DNA of 64,000 bases from Oribacterium sp. oral taxon 078 str. F0262 (GCF_000160135.1 NZ_GG729938.1:47118-111117); one strand, 5' to 3'. Counted from the stretch's first letter, positions 36,563-45,686 are shown. Notes: generated from the letters alone by a model not told the origin. Translations and numbers: made by a program.

Positions 36563-38412
36563 AGATCATAGACGTAAGAAATCTGTCCTATGATTATGTG
36601 CGCCGGGATGAAAACGACAAGGTTGTGGAGAAAAGCCGCGCCCTTTCCGACCTCAATTTGACGATCGAGGAGGGGAGCTTCGTGTGCATCCTCGGCCACA
36701 ATGGATCGGGGAAGTCCACCTTTGCGAAGCTTCTGGACGGTCTGGAGCTCCCGGCGGAGGGGACGGTCCTCGTCAGCGGGCGTGATACCAGGGAGGAGGA
36801 GGCTCTCTGGGAGATCCGGAAGGAGACCGGAATGGTCTTCCAGAATCCGGATAACCAGATCATCGCCTCCGTCGTAGAGGAGGATGTCGGTTTCGGACCG
36901 GAGAATATCGGAGTTCCGACTCCGGAGATCTGGAAAAGGGTGGACAGGGCGCTGGAGACAGTGCAGATGACGGCCTATCGCCTGAAGTCTCCCAACCGGC
37001 TCTCCGGAGGGCAGAAGCAAAGGGTGGCGATCGCGGGCACCATGGCCATGCTCCCCCGCTGCATCGTCCTGGACGAACCGACGGCGATGCTGGACCCAAG
37101 CGGAAGGGCAGAGGTCCTCAGGACGATACAGGACCTAAACCGCAGGGAAAAGGTCAGTATTATCCTGATTACCCATTATATGGAAGAGACCGTAAATGCG
37201 GATCGCATCCTCGTGATCGACGAGGGCAGACTCGTCATGGACGGAAGTCCCCGGGAGGTCTTCCGGGAGATTGAGCGTCTGAAAAGCTACCGGATGGATG
37301 TGCCGGAGCTCACAGAGCTCGCCTGGCGGCTGAAGAGGAGAGGGATGCCCCTCCCGGATGGAATCCTGACGAGGGAGGAGCTGCTCCGCGAGCTGAAACA
37401 CTGCCTTCCCGCCGGGAGGGCTGAGGACCCCCCGCTCCCGGAGCACCGGGAGATCACGGACCCGATCCTCCGAATCTCCCATCTCTCCCACGTCTACCAA
37501 AAGGGAACCGCGATGGAGAGCTACGCGCTTCGAGACCTGAACTGCGAGATTCAGAGGGGATCGATCACAGCGATTATCGGACATACGGGCTCCGGGAAAT
37601 CGACTTTTGTGCAGCATCTTAATGGCCTGCTCGAGGCCTCCGAGGGAGAGATCCTTGTGAACTTCAGGGAGAAGCTTCCTCTTCTTCCCGAAGAGAAGCG
37701 CTTCCTCTTTTTTCGCCTCCGGAGAGAGAGAAAGAGACCGGAGGGGGAGGAGATCAGCATTGAAACGGAGGGCTTCGATCGAAAGGCCCTCCGCTTCAAG
37801 GTAGGGCTTGTCTTTCAGTACCCGGAATATCAGCTCTTTGAGACAGATGTCCTTAGGGATGTCATGTTCGGGCCGAAAAATGAGGGCTTTTCCGACGAAG
37901 AGGCGGAGGAAATGGCGAAGGAGGCGCTCCGGAGAGTGGGGCTTCCCGAGGAAATCTGGGAGAAGTCGCCCTTTGAGATCTCCGGCGGGCAGAAGAGAAG
38001 AGCTGCGATCGCCGGTGTCCTCGCCATGCGCCCCGAGGTCCTGATCCTGGATGAACCGACGGCGGGGCTGGACCCCGCGGGGAGGGAGGATCTCTTCCGA
38101 CAGATCGACGAGCTCCACAGAGTGGAGGGGATGACGATCCTTCTCGTCTCCCATTCCATGGACGATGTCGCCCGCTACGCGGAGCAGGTGCTTGTCCTCT
38201 CCGGAGGAGAGCTCAAAATGAGCGGAAGCCCGGAGGAGATCTTTTCTCATATTGAGGCACTGGAGGAGATGGGGCTCGGCGCACCGCAGATGAGCTATTT
38301 GATCCGCGACATGAGGAGGGCGGGCTATGCGCTCCCCGGAAGGCCGGATACCGTAGAGGAAGCGGCAGAGGCGATACTTTCCGCTTATCGGGAGGGAGAG
38401 CGAAATGCTTAG
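36559..38412 (+). CDS. Fused energy-coupling factor ATPase EcfA1-EcfA2
   Basis: 617 residues carrying two complete ABC domains in one chain. Domain 1: Walker A GHNGSGKST (about 45), signature LSGGQKQRVAIAG (about 147), Walker B IVLDEPTAMLDP (about 168). Domain 2: GHTGSGKST (about 340), ISGGQKRRAAIAG (about 474), LILDEPTAGLDP (about 494). The first resembles EcfA1, the second EcfA2, including the KVGLVFQYPEYQLFE Q-loop. The chain powers vitamin uptake with EcfT and exchangeable S components such as the QueT-like protein here. The two subunits are normally separate genes at this locus. ATG 36559 overlaps the upstream stop. Confidence 0.9.
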   Translation: MKIIDVRNLSYDYVRRDENDKVVEKSRALSDLNLTIEEGSFVCILGHNGSGKSTFAKLLDGLELPAEGTVLVSGRDTREEEALWEIRKETGMVFQNPDNQIIASVVEEDVGFGPENIGVPTPEIWKRVDRALETVQMTAYRLKSPNRLSGGQKQRVAIAGTMAMLPRCIVLDEPTAMLDPSGRAEVLRTIQDLNRREKVSIILITHYMEETVNADRILVIDEGRLVMDGSPREVFREIERLKSYRMDVPELTELAWRLKRRGMPLPDGILTREELLRELKHCLPAGRAEDPPLPEHREITDPILRISHLSHVYQKGTAMESYALRDLNCEIQRGSITAIIGHTGSGKSTFVQHLNGLLEASEGEILVNFREKLPLLPEEKRFLFFRLRRERKRPEGEEISIETEGFDRKALRFKVGLVFQYPEYQLFETDVLRDVMFGPKNEGFSDEEAEEMAKEALRRVGLPEEIWEKSPFEISGGQKRRAAIAGVLAMRPEVLILDEPTAGLDPAGREDLFRQIDELHRVEGMTILLVSHSMDDVARYAEQVLVLSGGELKMSGSPEEIFSHIEALEEMGLGAPQMSYLIRDMRRAGYALPGRPDTVEEAAEAILSAYREGERNA

Positions 38413-39211
38413 AGAAGTGACGCTAGGACAGTATTATCCCGTAGATTCCGTCATCCACCGGCTGGACCCCAGGGTAAAGCTTCTCTCCACTCTCCTGTAT
38501 ATGCTCTCCCTCTTTCTCGTTAAAAGCTGGAGCGCTTATCTCCTCGCCGTGCTGCTCCTCGCCGCGCTGATCCGCCTGTCCAAGGTCCCCTTTCGCTTTA
38601 TGACGAAGGGACTTCGCGGCATGCTGTTCCTCCTCCTCCTTTCTGTGAGCTTCAACCTCTTTTTAACGCCGGGAGAGGTGATCTGGCATTTTTACTTTCT
38701 GAAGCTCACGAGAGAGGGAGTTCGAATCGCGGCCATGATGGCGTCCCGGCTCATCCTCCTTGTGCTCGGGAGCTCTCTCATGACGCTCACGACGACACCG
38801 AATCAGCTCACGGACGGACTGGAGAAGGGGCTGTCCATCCTGAAGCTCCTGCATGTCCCGGTCCATGAGATCGCGATGATGATGTCAATCGCCCTCCGCT
38901 TCATTCCCATCCTCGTAGAGGAGACGGACAAGATCATGAAGGCGCAGATGGCGAGAGGGGCGGACTTTGAGAGCGGAGGGATGTTCCAGAGAGCGAAGGC
39001 CATGGTTCCGATCCTGGTCCCGCTCTTTGTGAGTGCCTTTCGAAGGGCGAATGAGCTCGCAACGGCGATGGAGGCCCGGTGCTACCGCGGGGGAGAGGGG
39101 AGAACGAAGATGAAGCCCCTTCGCTACGAAAAAAGAGATTTTCTGGCCTATGGCTTTATGCTTTTCTATCTTCTGCTCTGCGTCGGAAGCCGCTTTCTGC
39201 CGCTTCCGTAG
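38405..39211 (+). CDS. ecfT: Energy-coupling factor transmembrane protein EcfT
   Basis: 268 residues. LGQYYPVDSVIHRLDPRVKL is the N-terminal signature. Two Ala-Arg-Gly type motifs on the coupling helices are seen around KAQMARGADFESG and ATAMEARCYRGGEGRTK. It has about five to six helices and joins the ATPases to the S component. It overlaps the ATPase gene by 8 bp. Confidence 0.93.
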   Translation: MLREVTLGQYYPVDSVIHRLDPRVKLLSTLLYMLSLFLVKSWSAYLLAVLLLAALIRLSKVPFRFMTKGLRGMLFLLLLSVSFNLFLTPGEVIWHFYFLKLTREGVRIAAMMASRLILLVLGSSLMTLTTTPNQLTDGLEKGLSILKLLHVPVHEIAMMMSIALRFIPILVEETDKIMKAQMARGADFESGGMFQRAKAMVPILVPLFVSAFRRANELATAMEARCYRGGEGRTKMKPLRYEKRDFLAYGFMLFYLLLCVGSRFLPLP

Positions 39212-39255
39212 GGTGCAGGATCTGCCCCGCTCATTTCGGAGAAGGAGAAGCTGAA

Positions 39256-40056
39256 ATGCGAAGGATTCGTCTGGATATCGCCTATGACGGCACGAATTAC
39301 CACGGCTGGCAGTATCAGGAGGGACAGAGCACGATAGAGGGAGAGCTTCGCCGCGCTCTCTCTGAGCTTCTCCCGGGGGAGGAAATTGGACTTACGGGCG
39401 CAAGCCGCACGGATGCCGGTGTCCACGCAAGACAAAATACCGCCTGCTTTGATACAAAGAGCCGCATCCCGGGAGCGAATTTTTCGATGGCGCTGAACTG
39501 CCGTCTCCCGGAGGACATCCGTATCCTCCGCTCTATGGAGGCGGGGGAAGACTTCCATCCCCGCTTCAGCCCGCATAAAAAGGTCTATGAGTACCGGATC
39601 GGCCGATCCCGGATTCCGGATCCCCTGAAAAGGCTCTACTGCTTTCCCTTTTCCTTTCCGCTCTCTCTTTCGGAGATGCGTCTCGCCGCGGAGGAGCTTG
39701 TCGGAGAGCATGACTTTCGGAGCTTTGCCAATCCCGACTCCCAGGTCCTTATGCACGGGGGGGCCGCTGTCCGGACGCTCTACGAGCTTTCCCTTAGGGA
39801 GGAAGGGGAGGAATTGATCCTCCACTTCGAGGGAAGCGGCTTTCTTTACCACATGATCCGTATCCTGACGGGAACGCTTCTTGAGATCGGCTCCGGAAGG
39901 AGAAGGGCAGCGGAGATTCCGGAGATCCTCGCGGCGAGGGACCGCAGGCGGGCCGGCTTCACCGCTCCCGCAAAGGGGCTCTGCCTCCTGGCGCTTTGCT
40001 ACGAGGGAGATTCCCCTTTGCCGGAGGGAAATCTCAGCGGGGCAGAGCGAAAATAA
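39256..40056 (+). CDS. truA: tRNA pseudouridine(38-40) synthase TruA
   Basis: 266 residues from ATG 39256, behind GGAGAAGGAGAAG. The catalytic aspartate lies in GASRTDAGVHARQN near residue 53. RLDIAYDGTNYHGWQYQ at the start and FLYHMIRILTGTLLEIG near residue 198 are standard. It isomerises uridines in the anticodon stem. Order ecfA-ecfT-truA-rplM-rpsI is the classical Firmicutes one. Confidence 0.95.
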   Translation: MRRIRLDIAYDGTNYHGWQYQEGQSTIEGELRRALSELLPGEEIGLTGASRTDAGVHARQNTACFDTKSRIPGANFSMALNCRLPEDIRILRSMEAGEDFHPRFSPHKKVYEYRIGRSRIPDPLKRLYCFPFSFPLSLSEMRLAAEELVGEHDFRSFANPDSQVLMHGGAAVRTLYELSLREEGEELILHFEGSGFLYHMIRILTGTLLEIGSGRRRAAEIPEILAARDRRRAGFTAPAKGLCLLALCYEGDSPLPEGNLSGAERK

Positions 40057-40261
40057 AGGGCAGCGCGGAAATGAGCTGCCGCGCGCGGAACTCTCATGCT
40101 GAAGTCTTTGGCAGCGGCAAAGAGATCCGTCACAGGGACTGCTTCGCAGTTTGCCATCCACATCCATAACAGGGATTCGCATTTCATCCGCCGCCTTGCA
40201 CGTCCGTACAAGCAATGGTGCCCGTTCTGCCGCTGGCTAGGACCTATGCCGGAAAGTCCTG

Positions 40262-40290
40262 TTGACAGGGAAGAGGGCATTACGTATAAT
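40262..40290 (+). promoter_or_regulatory. Consensus promoter of rplM-rpsI
   Basis: TTGACA (40262-40267), 17 bp, TATAAT (40285-40290): a perfect match to the sigma-A consensus, lying 372 bp before the rplM ATG. Confidence 0.85.
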
Positions 40291-40296
40291 AATAAA

Positions 40297-40661
40297 GCTG
40301 TCTGCCCGCAGACAGCAAACGCCCATGCCATATTCTGGCATCATCATGAAGATAAGTCTCTTGTGATTTTCCGCTTTCCGCTGTGCTCAGGGCCCGGATC
40401 GCCCGGAAGGCAGCAGCCGAGCTCCTTTTTGGGAGGAGCTTCACTCCGGGAGGCAGTCACAGCTGCTCCGAAAGATTCTTTCGGCGGATCGCCTGTACGC
40501 GGCAGTCGGAATGGGAGCGCCCTATGGTGGAGCAAACCGATCGCTCGGCCGGGGAAGAGGGGACTTATACAGCAAGCAGGGCGAGAGCCCGGGCTACATT
40601 AAATACTGAAATCAGTCCAAGGGCTGGACCAGAGTAAGTAGCCTGCATACAGGAGGTTGTT
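40297..40661 (+). promoter_or_regulatory. About 365-nt leader RNA of rplM-rpsI
   Basis: The gap from 40,057 to 40,661 has no credible gene. The transcript from the promoter above would carry a long GC-rich leader with several hairpins (for example CGAGCTCC-TTTTTG-GGAGG.. near 40,420-40,437 and CCGAAAGA-TTC-TTTCGG near 40,467-40,484). It ends in ACAGGAGGTT. I do not recognise the short Bacillus L13 leader, a T-box or RNase P RNA. Ribosomal autoregulation is the likely reason, by inference. Confidence 0.5.
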
Positions 40662-41090
40662 ATGAATTCTTATGTAGCAAAAGCTTCTACTATTGAGAGG
40701 AAGTGGTATCTGGTAGATGCAGACGGCAAGACGCTTGGGCGCCTTGCGTCAGAGATCGCTTCCGTTCTTCGCGGAAAGAAGAAGCCGACGTTCACCCCGT
40801 TTCTTGACTGTGGCGACTATGTCATCGTCATCAATGCGGAGAAGATCCATGTGACAGGAAAGAAGCTGGATCAGAAGCTCTACCGCACGCATTCCCGCTA
40901 TGTCGGTTCCATGAAGGAGACCACACTTCGGGATATGAAGGCGAAGAAGCCGGAGCAGGTGATTGAGCTGGCAGTCAAGGGTATGCTTCCCAAGGGACCG
41001 CTGGGCAGACAGATGTACAAGAAGCTGTTCGTTTATGCCGGACCGGAGCACAAGCATCAGGCGCAGCAGCCGGTTGCGCTTTCTATTTAA
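40662..41090 (+). CDS. rplM: 50S ribosomal protein L13
   Basis: 142 residues. [20 protein letters not shown] opens it. [20 protein letters not shown] and [20 protein letters not shown] are family signatures. L13 is one of the earliest proteins to assemble on 23S rRNA and, in some bacteria, represses its own mRNA. Confidence 0.98.
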   Translation: MNSYVAKASTIERKWYLVDADGKTLGRLASEIASVLRGKKKPTFTPFLDCGDYVIVINAEKIHVTGKKLDQKLYRTHSRYVGSMKETTLRDMKAKKPEQVIELAVKGMLPKGPLGRQMYKKLFVYAGPEHKHQAQQPVALSI

Positions 41091-41104
41091 GGGGGGATAT
41101 CTAA

Positions 41105-41497
41105 ATGGCGACTAACAGAAATTACGGCACGGGCAGAAGGAAGAGTTCTGTAGCCAGAGTTTATATCATGCCGGGCAGCGGAAAGGTCACGATCAACAAG
41201 AGAACTCTCGATGAGTACTTCGGTCTGGAGACCCTGAAGACCATCGTGAAGCAGCCTCTCGTCCTGACGCAGAACGAGGGCAAGCTGGACATCCTCGTCA
41301 ACGTAAGAGGAGGCGGTTACACCGGGCAGGCCGGAGCGATTCGCCACGGGATCTCCCGCGCGCTCTGCGAGATGGATGTAGAGTTCAGACCGGTTCTGAA
41401 AAAGGCCGGCTTCCTGACGAGAGATTCCAGGATGAAGGAGAGAAAGAAATACGGTCTCAAGGCCGCCCGTCGTGCTCCGCAGTTCAGCAAGCGATAA
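41105..41497 (+). CDS. rpsI: 30S ribosomal protein S9
   Basis: 130 residues. [20 protein letters not shown] and [19 protein letters not shown] are conserved. The C-terminus [12 protein letters not shown] ends in the invariant Lys-Arg that touches P-site tRNA. It is the last chromosomal gene before the mobile region. Confidence 0.98.
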   Translation: MATNRNYGTGRRKSSVARVYIMPGSGKVTINKRTLDEYFGLETLKTIVKQPLVLTQNEGKLDILVNVRGGGYTGQAGAIRHGISRALCEMDVEFRPVLKKAGFLTRDSRMKERKKYGLKAARRAPQFSKR

Positions 41498-41532
41498 TCG
41501 ACTTTTCAGATTATACCAAGATGGTTCACCGC

Positions 41533-41564
41533 CCCCGGAAAATCAAGGTTTTCCGGGGTTTTTT
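41533..41564 (+). terminator. Terminator of rplM-rpsI
   Basis: A 10-bp perfect stem CCCCGGAAAA/TTTTCCGGGG, 6-nt loop, TTTTTT. Confidence 0.92.
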
Positions 41565-41602
41565 CATGCCCAAAAGTTCTGGTATCGTTTATCCCAATTT
41601 GG

Positions 41603-41682
41603 CATTTTTTGATGTAAAAAATGGCGTGAGCAAGTGGTCCAACAGCTATTTTTGACCCAAAAATGTGAGCAGAGTGGTCCAA
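41603..41682 (+). repeat. Two imperfect tandem hairpin-plus-GTGGTCC units
   Basis: Unit 1 is CATTTTTT-GATGT-AAAAAATG followed by GTGAGCAAGTGGTCCAA (41626-41642). Unit 2 is ATTTTT-GACCC-AAAAAT followed by GTGAGCAGAGTGGTCCAA (41665-41682). Multiple end repeats of this kind occur in IS21-like elements and ICE termini. Here they lie about 40-120 bp beyond the rpsI terminator, so they may mark the ICE or an IS end. Confidence 0.55.
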
Positions 41683-41823
41683 ATCGTAGGTGATCCAGAG
41701 TTAAAATTCAATAGGATTTCAAACTTCAGAGTTTGATTTTGGGGAGAACTTTTACATCCGATTTAACTTTGTCACAGTTTGTCCTAATACGATATCTGTT
41801 TGAAATAAATATGAACTTACATA

Positions 41824-41873
41824 GAGCGTCAGCTCATTCTTTAAAGTTGAAGAATGAGTTGGCGCTCTTTTTT
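41824..41873 (+). terminator. Leader terminator upstream of DUF5688 gene
   Basis: An 18-bp stem (41824-41841 with 41850-41867, two wobble pairs) is followed by TTTTTT. It lies 55 bp before the DUF5688 gene and could act as an attenuator. The rest of the gap 41,498-41,927 has the repeats above and no gene. Confidence 0.8.
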
Positions 41874-41927
41874 GTTTCCGGAAAAGGAACGGAAACAAAT
41901 GAAATTCAAAAACAGGAGGTTAATTAA

Positions 41928-42971
41928 ATGATGGATTTCAATGAGTTCACAGAAAAGTTGGAGCATAACTTGAAAGTTGCACTGGAGGACGGTCCGCCGG
42001 GTGCTCATGTGCAGAAGCAGGAAGTGGAAAAGATGCAGGGGCAGTCCTATACGGCACTGACTGTGACGCCGGCAGACAGAAATGTTGGAATGAACATCAA
42101 TGCAAATGCCCTGTATGAACAGATGCAGTACGGAGCCAGTTACCAGAACGTACTCTCCCATGCATTGAATCAAGCCACGGCATTTGTACAGGATTCTCCT
42201 CAGTTTGATGTGCATACCATCACAAATTATGAGCAGACAAAAACGAAGCTGTTTGTAGAGGTGGTGGGGGCGGAGAGAAATGCAGCCATGCTGGAAAAAC
42301 TTCCCCATGTACAAATGGAAGACATGGCAATGGTGTATAGCATTCAGGTTGCAGAGAAAGATGGAGCGATTGCCAGCACACTGATTTCCAATCAGCTGAT
42401 GGCTGCCATGGGAGTCACGGCAGAGAAGCTGTATCAGGATGCGATTGCTAATTCTGTCAATATGCGACCGGCAAAGGTACAGAAGCTTTCAGAAGTTCTT
42501 GCTGAAATGATGGATGTACCTGTAAAAACGGTGGAAAAGTCTGCGCCGCCATTATTGGTTGTAACAACGGAAGATAAAATCAAAGGGGCTTGTGCAATGT
42601 TTTATCCGGAGATGATGGATCAGCTTGCTAAAGAAACAGGTGGCAATTTCTTTATTCTTCCTTCATCCGTTCACGAAGTTTTAGTGATGCCGGATAAGGG
42701 AGAGATGAGTGCCGAGGAACTTAAGGATATGGTCACAGCCATCAATGGCGATGTAGTCGATCCTGCGGATGTGCTTACCGATCAGGTCTGTCACTATGAT
42801 GCGAAGGAACGAATCTTTGAGCGTGGGGATAAGTTTGAAGCAAGACAGGCAGATAAAGAGAGAGAAGGAGATAGATCTTCTGTACTCAAAGATTTAAAGG
42901 ATAAGCAGAAAGATATTCAGTTTGTTACAAGGGGATCTGATTTAAAGAGTAAAGCTGATATGGAGCTGTAA
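41928..42971 (+). CDS. DUF5688-family ICE protein
   Basis: 347 residues, soluble, acidic. It begins MDFNEFTEKLEHNLKVAL and contains YTALTVTPADRNVGMNINAN, VYSIQVAEKDGAIASTLISN, and a late FFILPSSVHEVLVMPDKGEM segment. This layout is the DUF5688 family, common in Clostridia conjugative elements; its role is unknown. GGAGGTTAATTAA precedes ATG 41928. It is the first gene of the ICE module. Confidence 0.72.
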   Translation: MMDFNEFTEKLEHNLKVALEDGPPGAHVQKQEVEKMQGQSYTALTVTPADRNVGMNINANALYEQMQYGASYQNVLSHALNQATAFVQDSPQFDVHTITNYEQTKTKLFVEVVGAERNAAMLEKLPHVQMEDMAMVYSIQVAEKDGAIASTLISNQLMAAMGVTAEKLYQDAIANSVNMRPAKVQKLSEVLAEMMDVPVKTVEKSAPPLLVVTTEDKIKGACAMFYPEMMDQLAKETGGNFFILPSSVHEVLVMPDKGEMSAEELKDMVTAINGDVVDPADVLTDQVCHYDAKERIFERGDKFEARQADKEREGDRSSVLKDLKDKQKDIQFVTRGSDLKSKADMEL

Positions 42972-42990
42972 GAAAGTTGAGGTGAGGAGA

Positions 42991-43176
42991 ATGAAATATT
43001 TTATGACAGGTCGTTTGGCAGCCTATGAACGTATGATGCAGGATAACGGTGAGAGGTATGGCGGCAGAAATGCAGATGGTGCAAAGATAGGAAAAGATCA
43101 AGCTGTCCAGAAAGACAGGGCTGCTCATCGCGATGCAGTAAAGGCCGGTGATATCTATGCCCGTCATCAGAGTTGA
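42991..43176 (+). CDS. Small conserved ICE protein
   Basis: 61 residues (MKYFMTGRLAAYERMMQDNG...). It has many charged residues, no membrane segment and no domain that I recognise. ATG 42991 lies behind GGTGAGGAGA; a GTG three codons earlier is an alternative. Its end overlaps the next gene by 20 bp, which supports it being translated. Confidence 0.55.
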   Translation: MKYFMTGRLAAYERMMQDNGERYGGRNADGAKIGKDQAVQKDRAAHRDAVKAGDIYARHQS

Positions 43177-43831
43177 AAAGAATAAGGATTTCACCACCAT
43201 CTGCAACATTCCATTGAAAGATAGCACATTGAGCCTTCGGGCTAAGGGACTTCTTGCCATGTGTATCAGTTTTCCGGACAGCTGGAATTACAGCGTGAAT
43301 GGTCTTGCAGCCATTTGTGTAGAGGGTCGAGATGCCATTATGACGATACTTCGTGAACTGGAAGAACATGGGTATCTTACTCGAACCAGAGAGAGGCTTC
43401 CGTCAGGGCAGCTGGGTACAGTGGAATATGTGATCCATGAAGTCCCGCCTAAGTCGGATTCTCCTACTGTGGTAAAGCCAACACAGGAAGCTCCAATATT
43501 GGCTGAGCCTGCGTTGGAGGACGCGACACAATTAAGTACTAATGAATTAAAGAAAGAAGAGATAAAAGAAACAAAGAATAAAGAGATACGCCACAAACAT
43601 GGTGTGTATGGAAATGTGCTGCTATCGGAGGAAGAGCTTGGCAGGCTTCAATCGGAATTTCCCTATGACTATGAAGAACGTATCGAGCGTCTTTCGGAGT
43701 ATATGGCTTCTACAGGTAAATCTTATAAAAATCATCTGGCCACTATTCGTAACTGGGCAAGAAGAGAGAAACCGCAAAAGCAGACATATAGTCCCTCAAT
43801 GTATGAATTTAAGGAGGGTGAAAGCCTATGA
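43157..43831 (+). CDS. Helix-turn-helix replication initiator-like protein
   Basis: 224 residues. The N-terminal 95 residues (FTTICNIPLKDSTLSLRAKG, then GLAAICVEGRDAIMTILREL and EEHGYLTRTRERLPSGQLG) are a winged helix typical of RepA-N/DnaD-like initiators of ICEs and plasmids. The C-terminal LGRLQSEFPYDYEERIERLSEY...YKNHLATIRNWARRE resembles a DnaD-like tail. It likely starts autonomous replication of the excised ICE together with the DnaC-like gene that follows with a 4-bp overlap. Confidence 0.75.
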   Translation: MPVIRVEKNKDFTTICNIPLKDSTLSLRAKGLLAMCISFPDSWNYSVNGLAAICVEGRDAIMTILRELEEHGYLTRTRERLPSGQLGTVEYVIHEVPPKSDSPTVVKPTQEAPILAEPALEDATQLSTNELKKEEIKETKNKEIRHKHGVYGNVLLSEEELGRLQSEFPYDYEERIERLSEYMASTGKSYKNHLATIRNWARREKPQKQTYSPSMYEFKEGESL

Positions 43832-44673
43832 GTGAAAAAGTAGGAGATTTCATTGATTCATTTATATCCAAGATGAATGACCGGAGAGAGGTTAAAGAGA
43901 ACGAGTATCTTGGAGAAAATGGATTGATTCATTGCAACAAGTGTCATACGCCCTTGCAGTGCCGTATCAGTCTTAATGGAAAAGATACGATTGTCAGTTG
44001 TATCTGTAAATGTAGGCAGGGGGAAATGGAAAGGGAGAAGAAAAGGCAGGAAGAGGAGGAGCGTCTTCGCAGAATCCAGAAACTTAAAGCGAATGGTATT
44101 CAAGAAAAGCATCTTTTAGAATGGCGATTTGATGTTGCAGAGAATAGCAAGGATATCCAGATAGGAAAACGCTATGTGAAAAATTGGAAGAAGGTCAGGG
44201 GAGACAACCTTGGCCTTTTGTTATGGGGAGAAGTAGGAAGCGGGAAGTCATTTCTTGCTGCCTGTATCGCCAATGCACTATTGGAACAGGGGATCCCCGT
44301 ACTGATGACTAATTTTTCAAAAATATTGAATCAGATGGGAGCAATGTATTCGGAGGAAAGATACCAGTATATTGCTTCCTTTTCTAATTTTCCGCTTCTT
44401 ATCATTGATGACTTGGGGATTGAACGCAGTACGGAATATGCACTGGAACAAGTATATGCAGTGATTGATGAGCGTTATAAATCAGGACTTCCTCTTATTA
44501 TCACAACGAATCTAACGATTGCAGAGATGAGAAACCCATCTGATGTTCCTCATGCTCGTATTTACAGTCGCATTTTAGAGATGTGTACGCCATTGAATAT
44601 CAGTGGAGGAGACCGCAGAAAGGGAATCAGCCGTTCAAAGACAGACACGATAAAGGAGGTACTGGAGCTGTGA
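43828..44673 (+). CDS. ICE DnaC/IstB-like ATP-binding helicase loader
   Basis: 281 residues. An N-terminal zinc-like motif CNKCHTPLQC...CICKC (about residues 30-68) precedes the AAA+ core: Walker A WGEVGSGKSFLAACI near residue 132 and Walker B LLIIDDLGIE near 191. The sensor segment is IITTNLTIAEMR. Its partner is the upstream initiator. It is not close in sequence to the chromosomal loader at 12,234. Confidence 0.87.
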   Translation: MSEKVGDFIDSFISKMNDRREVKENEYLGENGLIHCNKCHTPLQCRISLNGKDTIVSCICKCRQGEMEREKKRQEEEERLRRIQKLKANGIQEKHLLEWRFDVAENSKDIQIGKRYVKNWKKVRGDNLGLLLWGEVGSGKSFLAACIANALLEQGIPVLMTNFSKILNQMGAMYSEERYQYIASFSNFPLLIIDDLGIERSTEYALEQVYAVIDERYKSGLPLIITTNLTIAEMRNPSDVPHARIYSRILEMCTPLNISGGDRRKGISRSKTDTIKEVLEL

Positions 44674-44816
44674 AGCGTAAACATAAGCATACTTGCAGGT
44701 TTTGGGAAGATGAAAACGACATTTATAGACATAGGGAGGAGGTGAAGAAGAGGTATGGCAAAAACAAAAGCTACAGAAAGTCAAAAAAATGGATCAGTCG
44801 AAGACGCTGCGGTTAA
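44670..44816 (+). CDS. Possible 48-residue basic protein
   Basis: GTG 44670 overlaps the upstream TGA (GTGA), and the frame runs 48 residues of very basic sequence starting KRKHKHTCRFWEDENDIYRH, overlapping the parB start. The junction and composition suggest a real coupled small gene, but the evidence is thin. Confidence 0.35.
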   Translation: MKRKHKHTCRFWEDENDIYRHREEVKKRYGKNKSYRKSKKWISRRRCG

Positions 44817-45669
44817 TATTGAACACCTGGACTTAAAGCTGTCAGAATTACATCCCTTTGAAGGGCACCTGTTTAAGGTATTGGATGACGAGTTGATGGA
44901 ACAGACAGTGGAGAGTATCAAGCAGATCGGGATACTTGAACCGCTGGTTGTAAGACCTGATACGGATGGCGGATATGAAGTGATTTCCGGTCACAGACGA
45001 CTTCGGGCTGCGTACCTTGCAGGACTTGAGACTGTGCTGGTGCAAGTAAGGAATATGGACGATGATCAAGCTGTGATATTCATGGTGGATTCCAACATCC
45101 AGAGAGAGACAATTCTTCCCAGTGAAAGGGCATATGCTTACAAGATGAAGCTGGAGGCGATGAATCATCAAGGGGAGAGGCGAGACTTAACTTATTCCCA
45201 ACTTGGGAACAAGTTAGATGGAAAAAAATCTAGTGAAATTATGGCAGAGGAAATAGGGACAAGTAAGAACCAGATTTTTCGATATATCCGTCTTACCAAT
45301 TTGATTCCAGAAATCTTAGACCAGGTGGATGAGGGGAAAATCAAGTTCAATCCGGCTGTGGAATTGTCTTATCTGAAACCGGATGAACAGAAAGAATTTC
45401 TGGAAGCGATGGATTATGCCCAGACAACGCCATCGCTGTCACAGGCTCAGCGCATAAAGAATATGAGCCAGGAAGGTATCTGCAATTTGGAGACCATGTG
45501 CGATGTAATGAATGAAATCAAGAAGGATGATATGACAAAGGTTACTTTGGATCATGCGACAATCCGAAAATATTTTCCGAAGTCCTATACACCGAAGCAG
45601 ATGCAGGACACAATCATTCGTCTGCTTGATCAGTGGCAGAAGAAGCGGCAACGAGATATAGAACGATAA
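44755..45669 (+). CDS. ParB/RepB/Spo0J-family partition protein
   Basis: 304 residues. The ParB nuclease-like domain has LDDELMEQTVESIKQIGILE, the CTP-binding motif EVISGHRRLRAAYLAG and SNIQRETILPSERA. The helix-turn-helix follows (GTSKNQIFRYIRLTNLIPEI). No ParA is seen in the window, so it may act as a solo DNA-binding or regulatory ParB, as in many ICEs. GGAGGTGAAGAAGAGGT precedes the ATG. Confidence 0.85.
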   Translation: MAKTKATESQKNGSVEDAAVNIEHLDLKLSELHPFEGHLFKVLDDELMEQTVESIKQIGILEPLVVRPDTDGGYEVISGHRRLRAAYLAGLETVLVQVRNMDDDQAVIFMVDSNIQRETILPSERAYAYKMKLEAMNHQGERRDLTYSQLGNKLDGKKSSEIMAEEIGTSKNQIFRYIRLTNLIPEILDQVDEGKIKFNPAVELSYLKPDEQKEFLEAMDYAQTTPSLSQAQRIKNMSQEGICNLETMCDVMNEIKKDDMTKVTLDHATIRKYFPKSYTPKQMQDTIIRLLDQWQKKRQRDIER

Positions 45670-45686
45670 AAATGGAGGAACTGAGA

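Noticed and set aside
40096..40602. 168-codon plus-strand frame before rplM
   Set aside because: It spans a perfect sigma-A promoter and structured leader; composition does not look coding.
40297..40661. T-box or RNase P RNA in the rplM leader
   Set aside because: The T-box antiterminator core and the conserved RNase P helix sequences could not be found.
41733..41927. 64-codon frame before DUF5688
   Set aside because: It includes the strong leader terminator at 41,824-41,873, so it cannot be efficiently transcribed and translated.
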